A stretch of DNA of 64,000 bases from Siphonodentalium dalli (lineage: Eukaryota; Mollusca; Scaphopoda; Gadilida; Siphonodentaliidae): NCBI GenBank assembly GCA_032622095.1, contig CP136064.1, positions 146,382,864 through 146,446,863 on the forward strand, written 5' to 3'. Under the pieces are notes generated by a model. It saw nothing but the letters and a program-made list of their open reading frames with translations, searched no databases and had not been told where the DNA came from. The position numbers and the translations under genes were made by a program. Positions 47,967-58,751 of the stretch are shown here, in pieces; position 1 is the stretch's first letter; every line of letters begins with the position of its first letter.

Positions 47967-48183
47967 ATAGTTCAACTAGGAGCAGGCGGGGTTGGTAAAT
48001 CATCCCTTTGTATTAGATTCTGCCAGGATACGTTTGTCGATAGTTATGACCCAACAATCGAGGATTCATATAGGAAGTATATTCAAGTGTCAGGTCTCAA
48101 GAAAGCAGAACCAAAACCAGAAGCAATGAAAGTTCTCAAGCGGAGGAAGAAGCCAACGAAAACCGATCAGAATCAAACAAAAG
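47967..48183 (+). CDS. Ras-family exon with P-loop (G1) and effector loop (G2), second domain
   Basis: Starts in phase 0 after TTGGTTATAG| with [18 protein letters not shown]. The G1 box GAGGVGKS keeps the equivalents of Gly12, Gly13 and Lys16 of H-Ras. [15 protein letters not shown] is the switch I/effector loop and YDPTIEDSY is identical to H-Ras 32-40. After KYIQVSG, where Ras normally runs straight into LLDILDTAG, the exon continues with a Lys/Pro-rich stretch of about 29 residues ([20 protein letters not shown] then TKTDQNQTK). The best donor is AAAG|GTGTGT at 48183/48184 (phase 1); reading through gives a stop at 48193. No following G3 exon was found up to 64000. The preceding Ras exon joins in frame. 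Confidence 0.85.
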
Positions 48184-49429
48184 GTGTGTTCTTGTAGTTA
48201 CGATCATATCCCATAAATAAGTAAATTCTTGGACATAAACCAGCTAGTGATATCGCAGAGTGAGTTGATCTAGTCATAGCGTTCTATGTTGGGCTTTACA
48301 CCCAGGCCCAGTAGCAGGATATTTCATCAATTCAATTGATTTTACCCTTCTAATCAATACATGATGCTATTTATATTGGAAAGAGTGACATCTTATGGCC
48401 ATAATGATGCATTATAATCTAACTTTAATGTTAAACTACACATAGAACATTCCGTGCTAATTGGACTAACCTCAATTTGTTTACATCTAAAACAAACACA
48501 AAGTATTCTGAGGTATAATCGGCAACCTTCGGCTATCCAGAGTGACAATCGAACCTGCCCAAATATTAACAACATGCAGTCATGTCCACTTTGATTTTAT
48601 TGCAGCATTTGCTATTATCAGCTATTAAAAACCTTACACTGGACGTCTCGCGATGTTTATATAATTTCCAAGTTACCAGATATTTATTTCAATCATGGGA
48701 CCACCTGTATTCCTTTTACATTTGCTGGGTGAGCTCAAGTCAAATGGGTCTGTGCTCGTTTATTTGAAATTATGTAAACATTGTGATTAAATATATTTCT
48801 CACATTAAACTACCACTTTCAATTGACAACTGTTGTGGAGTTTATAACAAATTTGTTTTCTACGGAATAAACAAGTTTATTGTCACAATTGTGATTTTTC
48901 ATTACATTTATTGGTGGTTTTAGGTGAGAGGGTCAACAACGCTATAAGCCTGACATAGAACGCTATATGAATGGGTCTTGGGTAAAAACTAGCATCTCAC
49001 TCTACCGATATCACTAACTGGTGTACGTCCATGGAAACTTGAACTAATAAATAAAGTTTTGTGCTGAAAATTGTTGGTAGATCACGATAATTATTTATTA
49101 CTCATGTTCATTGAAGCCAGGCTTTCTGCTTGTAGGGCAGGGGGTCCCTTTAAGGGTCCCATTCCCCCAGCCAATTTTTCCCCTTCTGTCATACCACAGG
49201 ACATATTCCATATGTATAAAGGTATAAAGATGTTTACTTCTCAATTTTGTTGGGACAGTATTAAGAAATTTAAATAGTTGACAACTTTATTTGATTTCTA
49301 GCGAGAATACATACTCGGACCGATCAAACGCTAAAAGTTGGATGTCAGTATGTCAGTATGCCGGAGCTAACATTCAACGTGCAAGGTCAATGTGTTCCAT
49401 TTAGAATATAGAGTACACTTTATTTAGTT
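48184..49429. other. Non-coding, no gene recognised
   Basis: Begins with the presumed donor GTGTGTTC. No coding or repeat family was recognised up to 49429. Confidence 0.4.
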
Positions 49430-49800
49430 TTTAGCTCACCTGAGACGAAGTCTCCGGTGGAGATATAGTCACCACTTCTCGTCCGTCGTCCGTCTGTCCA
49501 TCCGTCAACAATTCTTTGAACATCTTCTTCTCTAGATCCTTTGGACCGATTGGGTTCATATTTGGTGTGGATGTTCCCTAGGTGATTCACATTTCAGATG
49601 TGTACCAAATGAGGTTACCCGGTCAAATAGTTGCGAAGCTAGTACCATAACTCTTTTCCACCATAGTAATTCTTACATCGACTTCTTCTCGTATTTCATT
49701 GGGCCGAATGGGTTCATATAAAGGATCCTTGTGGTTCTGTGGTTCAGATTTGTTCAAATGAGGTCACTGTGTCAAATGTGAGCGGAGCCAGTGTCATAAC
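49430..49800. repeat. Dispersed repeat of the GTCCGTCGTCCGT type
   Basis: Starts TTTTTAGCTCACCTGAGACG, then ACTTCTCGTCCGTCGTCCGT, ATTCTTTGAACATCTTC and two related halves with GGGTTCATAT and TTGTTCAAATGAGGT. It resembles family 1 in style only. Confidence 0.6.
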
Positions 49801-49867
49801 TAAAAAAAAAAAAAATTTGGTTAAATTCAGATTTTGGGAATTTTCATGTCGACCTTGTTCAATTTAA

Positions 49868-50195
49868 CCTCTTCGCTGCTATGACGTCCGTAACTATTAC
49901 GGACGTAAAAGTGCACGCCGTGTGCTATATGGTCCGTAGGTACTACGGACCTACTTCAGCACACTAGAAGTAGGCCATTATACATAACTGGAAATCAGAG
50001 ATTAGTGCATCGGAATAACTGTATCTCTACGTTTCAAAAAGTGTATGATGTCCCACGATTGTGAACGATAAAAGCTTTCAGCTGAGTCAGTTGTATGGTT
50101 CTTGTGACATTCCCGCTATATTTTCCCATTGGAAAATGCCAATAACGTCAACAGCCCAGCACACGACGCCATAACGTCATTTAGCAGCGAAGAGG
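49868..50195. mobile_element. piggyBac-like MITE with TTAA target duplication
   Basis: The left end CCTCTTCGCTGCT and the right end AGCAGCGAAGAGG are perfect inverted repeats of 13 bp, extended imperfectly to about 20 (GACGT/ACGTC). They are flanked by TTAA at 49864-49867 and 50196-50199. Length 328 bp, no coding. The interior has its own palindromes, ACTATTACGGACG and GTCCGTAGGTACTACGGAC. Confidence 0.85.
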
Positions 50196-50199
50196 TTAA

Positions 50200-51289
50200 C
50201 AAACAAATTTTTTTTTTTAAACATGTTATAAAATTTTAAAATTTAAAAAAAGTGACACCATTATAACATCTGCAGAGTTATGAAACTTTACTCTTTAATG
50301 AAATTATGGTAACATTCCATTACCACCCCCTCCATCATGGCCCAGAACCACCCCCATCAACCAACACCCATGGCCCAGACCCACCCCCACCCTGCCATCA
50401 ACCAACATCCCTTCCATCCCATATCATCTCCCAATTTAATACCTCTTCTCACCACAGAATATCTGCAAAGACACAGGTCATTAATTTAGATTAGAATAAT
50501 ATATGTCATCTGACATGCTTATGTAAACATAACTGCTCAGCAAATTAAAACAAACTGCCGTTCCCAAGGTTAGGTGATGACTGACAGGTATTGGTTTCCC
50601 TGCCATACAATGGTACTGTGAACATCTTAGATGTCTTCAAGCCTGGAAATAGTGTGTCTGACATTTGCAGAATGAGGTCCCCAGAGGGTGAATTTAGTGT
50701 TGCTACCCCGTGCAGCAGGCTAGCATCACCAAATACACCCTCCAGGGACCTAATTCTGCTTAGGCCTCATCTTCTGGGAAGTATCCTAAGTATCAAATTG
50801 TTTTAGTTGCTTTTTAACTTTTTCCCACCTGTTCAGTTTCAATGTCCCCCTAATTTGCAGAAGATAAAATGCATAATTGAGGTGCTCAATGGGTGTGCAT
50901 CACCAACTTCAACTGTGGAACTTCAATCTGTTCCTAGGTTTTTATTGGCCGTTGAGGCCTAATCAGATTGAGGATGAATTCGGTGATATTAGCCCGACTT
51001 GCGGAATAGTGTCATTAAATTCTCCTTTTGGGGACCTAATTCTGCAAATGTCAGACACACTAAATTCAGGCTTGTCCATTTCATATTATTTTCTTAACCA
51101 CCACTTATCCAGATGAAATCATACCCTGATTTTTCAAAGAAAAATTGGGGGGGGGGGGTATATATTGGATTGAATTTGTCTTCTATCTGTCAGGCTTCCA
51201 TCCGTCTGCCTGTTGGGATGTCTATCCATCCGTCTATCAACAATTGTTTTCTTCTCCATATCAAAGACCGAATGTGTTTATATATATTG
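50200..51289. other. Repeat-derived, no gene recognised
   Basis: AGAATGAGGTCCCCAGAGGG (50669) and the segment 50985-51145 (GGAATAGTGTCATTAAATTC, CCACTTATCCAG, TTTTTCAAAGAAAAATTGGG) recur at 51876-52060. They are two copies or two halves of one dispersed repeat, with family 1 copy 3 lying between them. Confidence 0.55.
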
Positions 51290-51811
51290 ACATTTAGATG
51301 GGAACGAGTCATTTTGGTGTCATTCGGCCAAAAAACATGGCTGCTGGCAGCCATCTTGGATTTCAAAATTCAATCCATTGGCGCGGCTACAGGTCGTACT
51401 GTTCGTCTGATCATCATGAAATTTGTCATGGATGTTAATATTGACATGTAGATGGGAACGAGTGATTTTGGGGTCGTTCGGCCAAAAAACATGGCCGCCA
51501 TCAGCCATCTTGGATTTTACTCTTTGCATGACTAAATCCTTTGTCGCGGGCTACAGGTCGTAGCTTTAGTCAGATCTTCGTGAAATTTGTCATGGATGTT
51601 AACAATGACATGTAGATGGGAACGAGTCCTTTGGGGTCAATTGGCCAAAAAACATGGCCGCCAGCAGCCATCTTGGATTTTACTCTTTGCATCACTAAAT
51701 CCTTTGGCACAGGTCATACATTGCAATTAGCACCTTTCCTTTCCTATATACTGTCAACCATTAAATTATTCCCCTACCTAAGTTGAGCTACAGTGTCATT
51801 GACACTTTCAT
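51290..51811 (+). mobile_element. MITE-like repeat, family 1, copy 3 (5' truncated)
   Basis: Three units with GACATGTAGATGGGAACGAG and a full right end, CTAAGTTGAGCTACAGTGTC followed by ATTGACACTTTCAT. The left end AGCTCAACTT is missing. Confidence 0.75.
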
Positions 51812-52125
51812 ATTTGGTATGGAGGGCCTTGGGTGACCGGAGTTCAGATTTGTTCAAATGGGGTCATTTTTAGGAAATGAGGTCCCCAGAGGGTGAACTC
51901 GGTGATGTTAGTACACTTTGCGGAATAGTGTCATTAAATTCACCTGCAAAGGTCAGACACACTGAATACAGACTTGGCTGTTCCAATATTAGTTTCTTAA
52001 CCACCACTTATCCAGGTGAAATCATACCCTGATTTTTCAAAGAAAAATTGGGGGTATATTGGATATTGGGGGGTATATTGATATCACTAGATGAATGGAT
52101 CTCATAGATGGGGATTCACATTTGT

Positions 52126-52740
52126 TATACCCCCACTTTCGAAGAAAATGGGGGTGTATACTGGATTAGCTGCGTCTGTCTGTCCGTCCGTCACGCTTTC
52201 TCCCTCCGCCAGTCCATCCATCCGTCCGTCCGACCTCATAACTCGAACAACTATGAACCGATTTCAATAATTTTTTGTATGCAATCGCCTTAGGACTGCC
52301 TCTCCGCATGATGCTAATTGCAGTTCGGTCCGACTTTTTTTTTTAAGTTACGCCTCATTTTCGACTTATTTTGACTTAGAAAATTCTGTCTGACTTAATA
52401 ACTTTAACAAATATGAACCGATTTCAATAATTTTTGGTATACATGCTTCTCACAATACCCTCTCTACATGATACGGGTAGGGATTGGCTCAGACTGTTTT
52501 TCGTAATATTACACTTCATTTTCGACTTATTTTGAGTTTTTGACTTAGAAACATTCTGTCCGACTTAATAACTTTAACAAATATGAACCAATTTGAATAA
52601 TTTTGTATGTACAAGCTTCTTGTGACACCATATCGATATAATTAGTCCGAATTTTTCTTTAAAGTTAAAAATCTTTTTTTTTTGGTTTACGGATAATGCG
52701 GGTTGAATTTGCCATGGTGGGGGTATGCTAGCACTCGAGT
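52126..52740. mobile_element. MITE-like repeat, family 2
   Basis: Starts ATACCCCCACTTTCGAAG and ends ATGGTGGGGGTAT, giving CCCCCAC/GTGGGGG inverted ends. The interior has CTGTCCGTCCGT and three units of about 140 bp with AACAAATATGAACCGATTTC and TTTTCGACTTATTTTGA. Confidence 0.6.
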
Positions 52741-52829
52741 GCACACCTTGTTCTAATAGGGCCAGAGATAAGAGATTTAACTCCTCTTTATGCTGTTTGG
52801 TACTGGTATAATAATATTGATTTCTTGGC

Positions 52830-53090
52830 AGCCTGGTGGGGGCAATGTTTGAGGCAATGGGGAGGGAGTGTATATGGGTGGAGATTTGACCCCCTACTTT
52901 GATCAAAATTTAAACACTTAAAAATTTCATGCCTGATACTACATTAGTTGTCGATTAGATGATCACACCAAAAATAGGTTAGAATTGTTCTCATGGTTTG
53001 ATTTTCCAACAAATTTTAACTTTATGGGGGGGGGGTGTCAGGTTGGTAATTTTCAAACGTTTGAGAGCTTGAAGTACTGGTACCAGTCGT
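52830..53090. repeat. Diverged copy of the poly-G repeat family
   Basis: Shares ATTTCATGCCTGATAC-like, TTGATTTTCCAACAA and GTCAGGTTGG phrases with 41590-41960, again with a run of G (53026-53035). Confidence 0.55.
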
Positions 53091-53338
53091 AAAATTCAAC
53101 CTAAGAGAGATGTACAAAAGGATTTTTGTGAACTTAGTACTGTGGTATGGTTGTCTTCTTTAAAAGGTAAGAGGTTGGAGATTTGTCAGTGGTGTGCAAT
53201 TAGAAATTTCAAGGTGAAGAGTCCTGCTCATCTGAGAACTTACAGCTATGTCCATGTTTATAACTACTTGTCTTAAGTGATTTTGTCAAGTACTGACTCT
53301 TGTAGTCTTCAGAGTCCCTGTCTTCTCAGTCTTTACAG

Positions 53339-53623
53339 TCTGGTGGGCAACCCACAGTCATTGACTGTCTTGTTACTGAAATGCTCCGGATTCTGAACGA
53401 GTACACCCGGCTCTGCACATTGCACGCTAGCTCCAACCTCCAGACACAGTTAGAGGACACACTGAGGAAGTATTCAAACCCGACATCGCTAGAGCACATG
53501 CTTTGGAGTCCGCTGGTTACGTTGCTGTGGTTAGGTTATGAAAATGACCAACCTGCTAATCATCTTTCTGCTGAGTGTTATATTCTGGCACATTATGCAT
53601 CCGAATTATCTGCAGAGTCTTGA
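53339..53623 (+). CDS. Probable terminal exon of an unrecognised host gene
   Basis: 94 codons in one frame from a likely acceptor (TCTTTACAG|, preceded by a pyrimidine-rich stretch) to TGA at 53621-53623. It reads VIDCLVTEMLRILNEYTRLC then a helical, well-balanced sequence (TLRKYSNPTSLEHMLWSP, LGYENDQPANHLSAECYI), ending SELSAES. Composition is unlike the surrounding repeats. Alternative acceptors are CTTCTCAG| at 53329 and GTCTTCAG| at 53312, the first being in phase with a one-exon extension. I do not recognise the family. AATAAA follows about 80 bases after the stop. Upstream exons could not be found, and whether it belongs to the Ras transcription unit is unknown, though no Ras motif is present. 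Confidence 0.6.
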   Translation, partial: SGGQPTVIDCLVTEMLRILNEYTRLCTLHASSNLQTQLEDTLRKYSNPTSLEHMLWSPLVTLLWLGYENDQPANHLSAECYILAHYASELSAES

Positions 53624-53701
53624 ATAGTGAGTCGTTTAACTGTTGAACAATGCAAGGCCTTCACCACTGGTGATCTATAACCTGGCAATTAATTTTTATC
53701 T

Positions 53702-53707
53702 AATAAA
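53702..53707 (+). terminator. Polyadenylation signal AATAAA
   Basis: AATAAA (within TCTAATAAATTTTC) lies about 80 bases after the stop of the 53.3-kb exon, as expected for a short 3' UTR. Confidence 0.5.
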
Positions 53708-53760
53708 TTTTCTAGGTATTAAAGTTATTGGGGTTGATAGCATAGTAACTTTGGTAGAAA

Positions 53761-53922
53761 ATGGATGCAAAACGATCAGCAAATCTACTCTCTGATTGTT
53801 CTGTTGGCCGATACAACAAAAGTAGGTCCACTAGTGTTTCCACGACATTGAAAACATTGACTGCATTTTCCCCTCAGCGGATACAGGACCCGTTCCTCAA
53901 CACCTGGCGGAAAGCCTGTTGA
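53761..53922 (+). CDS. Short open frame, doubtful
   Basis: 53 codons from ATG to TGA (MDAKRSANLLSDCSVGRYNK, later SPQRIQDPFLNTWRKAC). The composition is protein-like, but no family is recognised and no splice or promoter signal supports it. It may be a chance frame. Confidence 0.15.
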   Translation: MDAKRSANLLSDCSVGRYNKSRSTSVSTTLKTLTAFSPQRIQDPFLNTWRKAC

Positions 53923-54051
53923 AGCGCAAATAGTTTGAGTGACACTAACTATTGAACAATTTCTTTACTGAATGAATTATCCCATGCAATCATAAAAGTG
54001 TATGTTGGAATGTTTTTTTATTCATCTGAAGGGAAGTTCAGAACATATAAG

Positions 54052-54712
54052 TGTAACCGCCAACAATTCTCTGCTCTATGTTGTGGTCATTTTCCCATGA
54101 TTCTTATTCCCCGAATTTCCAAATGATAATTCTATTGAGTTTAATTACTTTTATTTACCAAAATGGCCAACTGAATGAGTTCAGTTTTCGCCGTTTTAAA
54201 TGTAGATGTATGTGTACATCTTTTCAATTTGTCAATATGTTGGGAATTTGTTGAAGGCGTTCAAAATTTATTCCCCAAAAAAATTATCTAGTTCCTGGTT
54301 AATTGATATTAACCTTTGAAACTGTTATGTCGATTTTGTGACCAGATCGAAGAGGTTGAAAATTATAAAGAGGCGAGACTACTTAGTTTGCGAATGAGCC
54401 AAAAGATGGTGTGGTAAGTTGTAACCACACAATTGAAATTTTCACCCTAACGCGCAATTAGAAGTGCTCAGTGCAGCCCCGATACACCCAATGCACAATC
54501 CCGTAGACAAAGTATATCGTGGCTCCACCGAACACCACTCCTTGCGCGTTAATTGGTATATATTTAACGGAATGAGATTGCACCAGGTTAATTACCACTA
54601 AGGCGGGATAACTCTACTTCCCACCACAATCTTCGAGGAGCTCCGCCGACTTCCGGAATCACCGGAGATTGTCGTGAATGTGGTCAACCTGGTAGAACCT
54701 CACTCCGTTACA
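54052..54712 (-). repeat. 3' LTR of the Ty3/gypsy element
   Basis: 661 bp. It lacks a 39-bp segment holding ACCCTATATAAGTC that is present in the other LTR, lacks 10 bp (ACCTCCCCGG) near the end, and has 7 extra bases (GTTGTAA) near 54419. Confidence 0.9.
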
Positions 54713-54724
54713 CTCCCCCCTCCC
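54713..54724 (-). other. Polypurine tract
   Basis: The + strand CTCCCCCCTCCC directly beside the LTR is GGGAGGGGGGAG on the minus strand, the plus-strand primer site for reverse transcription. Confidence 0.85.
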
Positions 54725-54902
54725 AGACACATTTACAATCTGTCCATTGTAAATACAAAATACAATGTAAATATAAATAAAATAAATTATATAGTTCTGC
54801 TATCGTTCAACACTGAACACTGTTTCTGCTGTCTCTGATCACTGTCTCCGCTGCGCGAACTATTTTCGGAATACTTTATCAAAGCGTAACTCTTTGTCCT
54901 TC

Positions 54903-55400
54903 TCAATAACCACCCTCTTGTCCCCCAGCCGACTCACGATACTCGATGCAGCACTGCTCGCACTGCTCGCTCTGATCACCACTCTGCAGCTTTTTGTCTT
55001 TCGGTGACTGCTGTCCGCTCCGCAACCGTCTTCCTACGATAAGGCAGAACACCATATGGATGCCTATATTTTGAGTTTTGATTGTTGTGAAATCCTGATA
55101 TAGGGATCGTTGCTTTGCATCGATTATACTCATTTTATGAGCGGTAGGCAAATGCAAGTGATAAATTTTTATCACAAAAAAAACCTTGTTGCAGTGACAT
55201 TTAATCGCCTGTATATTGTGTTCATGTAACTTCTCCCAGTGAGATTTAAAGGTGTTAAACGAATTGAAGGCATGGTCTCCACAGTTCGTGACTGGGCACG
55301 GTGTCGGCTTCTCTGGCCCCACACCCCTGGATAGATTAACAGGCACTTTCGAACCATCGTCCACGGCTATGATATCGGTGTCCAAGCTCTTTATCTGCAA
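54903..55400 (-). CDS. Extra ORF with C2H2-like zinc fingers, 3' of integrase
   Basis: 165 codons, uninterrupted, between the integrase frame and the 3' LTR (the position of env in infectious relatives). Residues about 35-60 form a C2H2-like finger (CPVTNCGDHAFNSFNTFKSH with WEKLH next). A second, CHCNKVFFVIKIYHLHLPTAH, follows (about 67-90). No signal peptide or membrane segment typical of an envelope protein appears. The C-terminal part is polar. The function is unknown; a nucleic-acid-binding accessory protein is a reasonable inference. Confidence 0.6.
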   Translation of the reverse strand: MQIKSLDTDIIAVDDGSKVPVNLSRGVGPEKPTPCPVTNCGDHAFNSFNTFKSHWEKLHEHNIQAIKCHCNKVFFVIKIYHLHLPTAHKMSIIDAKQRSLYQDFTTIKTQNIGIHMVFCLIVGRRLRSGQQSPKDKKLQSGDQSEQCEQCCIEYRESAGGQEGGY

Positions 55401-55513
55401 CCATTAACTGTAACACATCCCTCTTCCTTGGAATCCGATTGGACGTCATCTGCAACAAAATAAATAACCCTCAGGAACAGATCGTGTATCGGAAGAAAGT
55501 TTTAATTCATATA

Positions 55514-55972
55514 TTATATAGGAGAATATCTCAAGGGCGGTTTTATCAGCCGTCCAGTTCGGGTTTGTTTTGGAACTACTAGAGGGGTAGTGTTTTGATC
55601 AAGTTCGGATTTGGACATATCATGATCAAGTTCGGATTTGGACATATCACTATCCACAGGCCCGTTTCCAATATCAAACTCATCTGAAGAATCATCCAAA
55701 GATCGAGATAATTCATCGGCATCAATTACCCCATAATATGGTTTCAAATGATCAATGTGTAATGCCAATTTCTTCCCATCATCGACCCTCTCACATACAT
55801 ATATTACCGAAGATTCCTTACTAATAACATGGTAAGGCCCAATCCAGGGGGTAGCAAATTTCTTATTCGCTAATGGTGGATACCATCGCCAAACCAAATC
55901 ATTTGTAGCAAATTCTCTAGGTTTCAACCCTCGATCATATACAGATTTTTGTCGACGGGCATTTTTCTTCAA
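55514..55972 (-). pseudogene. Integrase C-terminal region
   Basis: 152 codons: ARRQKSVYDRGLKPREFATN, then DLVWRWYPP, KFATPWIGPYHVISKESSVI and LALHIDHLKPYY. This is the conserved SH3-like C-terminal region of gypsy integrases. An acidic tail follows with two copies of DMSKSELD. It is one frame off the preceding integrase frame (shift near 55970). Confidence 0.8.
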
Positions 55973-57792
55973 TTATCAAAAGCAACCTGAAAGCCCGTTA
56001 GAGAGCTCTCTCTGACCCATTCAACATATGCAATTGGACAAAAAGTCTGGTTGAAAAATGGTGACTTTCCCATCATCAGATCTAGAGGATAAGTGATTTC
56101 GTGTCCGAACATTAACATGTTTGGGGTGCATTTTGTGGAATCATTTATGGAAGATCTATATGCCATCAAGAGGAAAGGCATATGGTCATCCCAATCATTC
56201 TGATGTTGGTTCACAAACATTGTTAACATTTGTTTGAGTGTTCGGTTGAATCTCTCTACAAGGCCATCCGACTGAGGCCTATAAGGTGTAGTACGAGTTT
56301 TCTGGATTTGTAAGAGCTTACATATTTCTGAAAACAGGTGTGATTCAAATTCTCGTCCCTGATCCGTGTGGATTTGCTTTGGGACTCCATAGCGACAGAT
56401 AAATTCAGTAACTAGAGTGTCAGCCACTGTTTGGGCGGTGTGATTTGCAATAGCATAGGCCTCCATGAATTTGGTGAAATAGTCCCCTACTACCATTATA
56501 TATTCATTCCCATTAGATGTCACTGGCAATGGCCCCATGATATCAATGGCTATACGATCCAGTGGCGTTCCCACTAAATCTTGTTGTAATGAAGATTTAC
56601 TCTTCCCTGGGCCTAGCTTGACACTGGCACACGTACCACATTGCTGACACCAACGTGCTATGTCAGACGTCATCCCTGGCCAATAGCATCGTCGTTTTAG
56701 AGAGCTTAACGTTCGACCACGTCCCAAATGACCACCAATCCTATCACAATGTAGGTAACCAAATAACTCTTTTTGTAATTGCACAGGAACTACAAATCTT
56801 AAGGAAGATCCCTCCTTAAGACACATTTTCCCTTCATCAAATACCAACTCTTCCCACCTCGACCATAGCACTTTTGCTTCTGGGACCAACAAAGACACTG
56901 ATTCCGCATCTGGCCTGATTGTTAGATTTTCCTTCATTGACATTATGGAACCAATAATGGGATCGTTCTGCTGCATAAAGACAAGAGATGCATCATCCCA
57001 GGTTTCGAACCAATTTACTCTATCAATCAACTCTTGAGATTTCCTGTACTCATCTGTGTGAATAGCAGAAACTATTTCAGTTGGCATATTACATTGAACC
57101 GACGAACTAACTTGGGAACAAACAGAGGCCACCACCTCTGGAGGCACAGAGGCATCGCCCTTGGATGCCATGGTTTGTAGTACTTCGGGTTGAATGGTGA
57201 CAACCTTTTTAAGGCAAGGTAAATCAGTCTGAGTTGCCACTGATGTGGCATCTTTCACCTCAGAAACCATAATTTTTGAAAAACCAGACTGATTTTTGTG
57301 ACAATTTCTGAATTTCAATCTTGCTACATTGCATTCACTTTGACAGTCTTCTCGTTTGCAAAAACGATATGGCCTGTGAGATAGAGCATCTGCATTAGTA
57401 TGTTTTGCCCCACTTCGATGCTGAATTAGAAAGCTGAATGATTGCAATATTGATATCCATCTGGCAACCATCCCTTCCGACTGTTTGAAATTTTGCAGCC
57501 ATGCTAGTGAAGCATGATCAGTTCTGACTATGAATTTCTGACCATAAAGAAAATGTTTGAACTTTTTAACAAACTGAACAATGGCCAGTAATTCTCTATA
57601 TGTGGTACAATAATTTCGCTGACTTTGGCTGAGAGTTTTACTACCATATGCAATAACTCTCTCCTCTCCTTCTTGAATTTGAGACAACACACATCCAGTA
57701 CCATTATTACTAGCATCACAGTCCAAAATGAGAACACCATCCTGTCTGGGATATGCCAGGATAGGCGCTGACCTTGAAAAGCTGCTTGACAC
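55969..57792 (-). pseudogene. RNase H and integrase
   Basis: 607 codons. RNase H: LILDCDASNNGTGCVLSQ, then YCTTYRELLAIV and VRTDHASLAW. Integrase: zinc-binding H-H-C-C with HCDRIGGHLG and CQQCGTC (about residues 350-395), then the DDE core with Asp in IDIMGPLP, Asp in HTDQGREF and Glu in GLVERFNRTLKQ, all catalytic acids present. A Cys-containing insert of about 160 residues lies between RNase H and the zinc domain. The start is shifted one base against the RT frame, with a few codons of the connection missing (near 57785). Confidence 0.9.
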
Positions 57793-58751
57793 TCAGTATT
57801 CCATCGAAATTTTACATGTTTTCGAGTCAAGTGTAATAGTGGAAAAACTGTCGATGTGTAATTTGGACAGAATTTCCTGTAATAGTTTGTGAACCCCAGG
57901 AAACCGCGCAATTCCGTAATATTGCTAGGAATAGGCCAATTAACCACAGCCTCTATCTTCCTCGGATCACATTTAATACCCTGTTCCGAAACTACATGAC
58001 CTAGAAACGACACTTCTTTTTGGAACAATGAACATTTCTTCACTTTTAGCTTCAAACCAGCTCGCCGTAGCCGACAAAACACCTCCTCTAAGTTTTCGAG
58101 AGCTTCTTCAAAATTACCTCCAACCGTGATGACGTCATCGATATAACAGAGACATCTTTTCCACTGCATACCGGCAAATATGACCTCCATAAGGCGTTCA
58201 AAGACCGCCGGACTATTTGTTAACCCGAATGGAACGACCTTGAACTTATGTAAACCAAGATGTGTCGAGAATGCCATCTTAGGTTTGTCTTCGTCTCGAA
58301 TTTCTAACTGCCAATATCCACTAGCTAGGTCCATCGTGTACAGCCATTTAGCATTCGAGAGAGAATGAAGACAATCCTCGATATTCGGCAGAGGATACGC
58401 ATCTCGTTTTGTGAGAGAATTAACTCTTCTGTAATCGATACAAACCCTGATGGAACCATCAGATTTCGGCACCAACAACACTGGTGATGACCACGGACTG
58501 GAACTCTCTTCTATGATATCGAATTCCTTCATTTTTTTCATTTCTGCTTCAATTTGTTTTCGTTTCTGAAGTGAAGTCCTGCGAGGAGGAATTCGCACAG
58601 GGTCACTATCCCCAGTGAGAATCATATGTTTAACTAAACTAGTACGACCTAATCTTCCATCGGGACCCACGAAAACATCCTGATAGTTAGTTAACAGTTT
58701 TGCTATGACACCTCGTTCATGTTCCGACAGACCAGAAGAGCAACCATCCAA
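57528..58751 (-). pseudogene. Reverse transcriptase
   Basis: 407 codons, the first 325 in RT frame. Motifs: SSPWSSPVLLVPKSDGSIRV, CIDYRRVNSLTKRDAYPLP, TMDLASGYWQLEI (first catalytic Asp), FGLTNSPAVFERLM, CYIDDVITVG (YIDD catalytic box), FLGHVVSEQGI and LRGFLGFTNYYRKF. After AAFQ the frame leaves the gypsy pattern (shift at about 57785), so the tail after residue 330 is not genuine. Confidence 0.9.
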
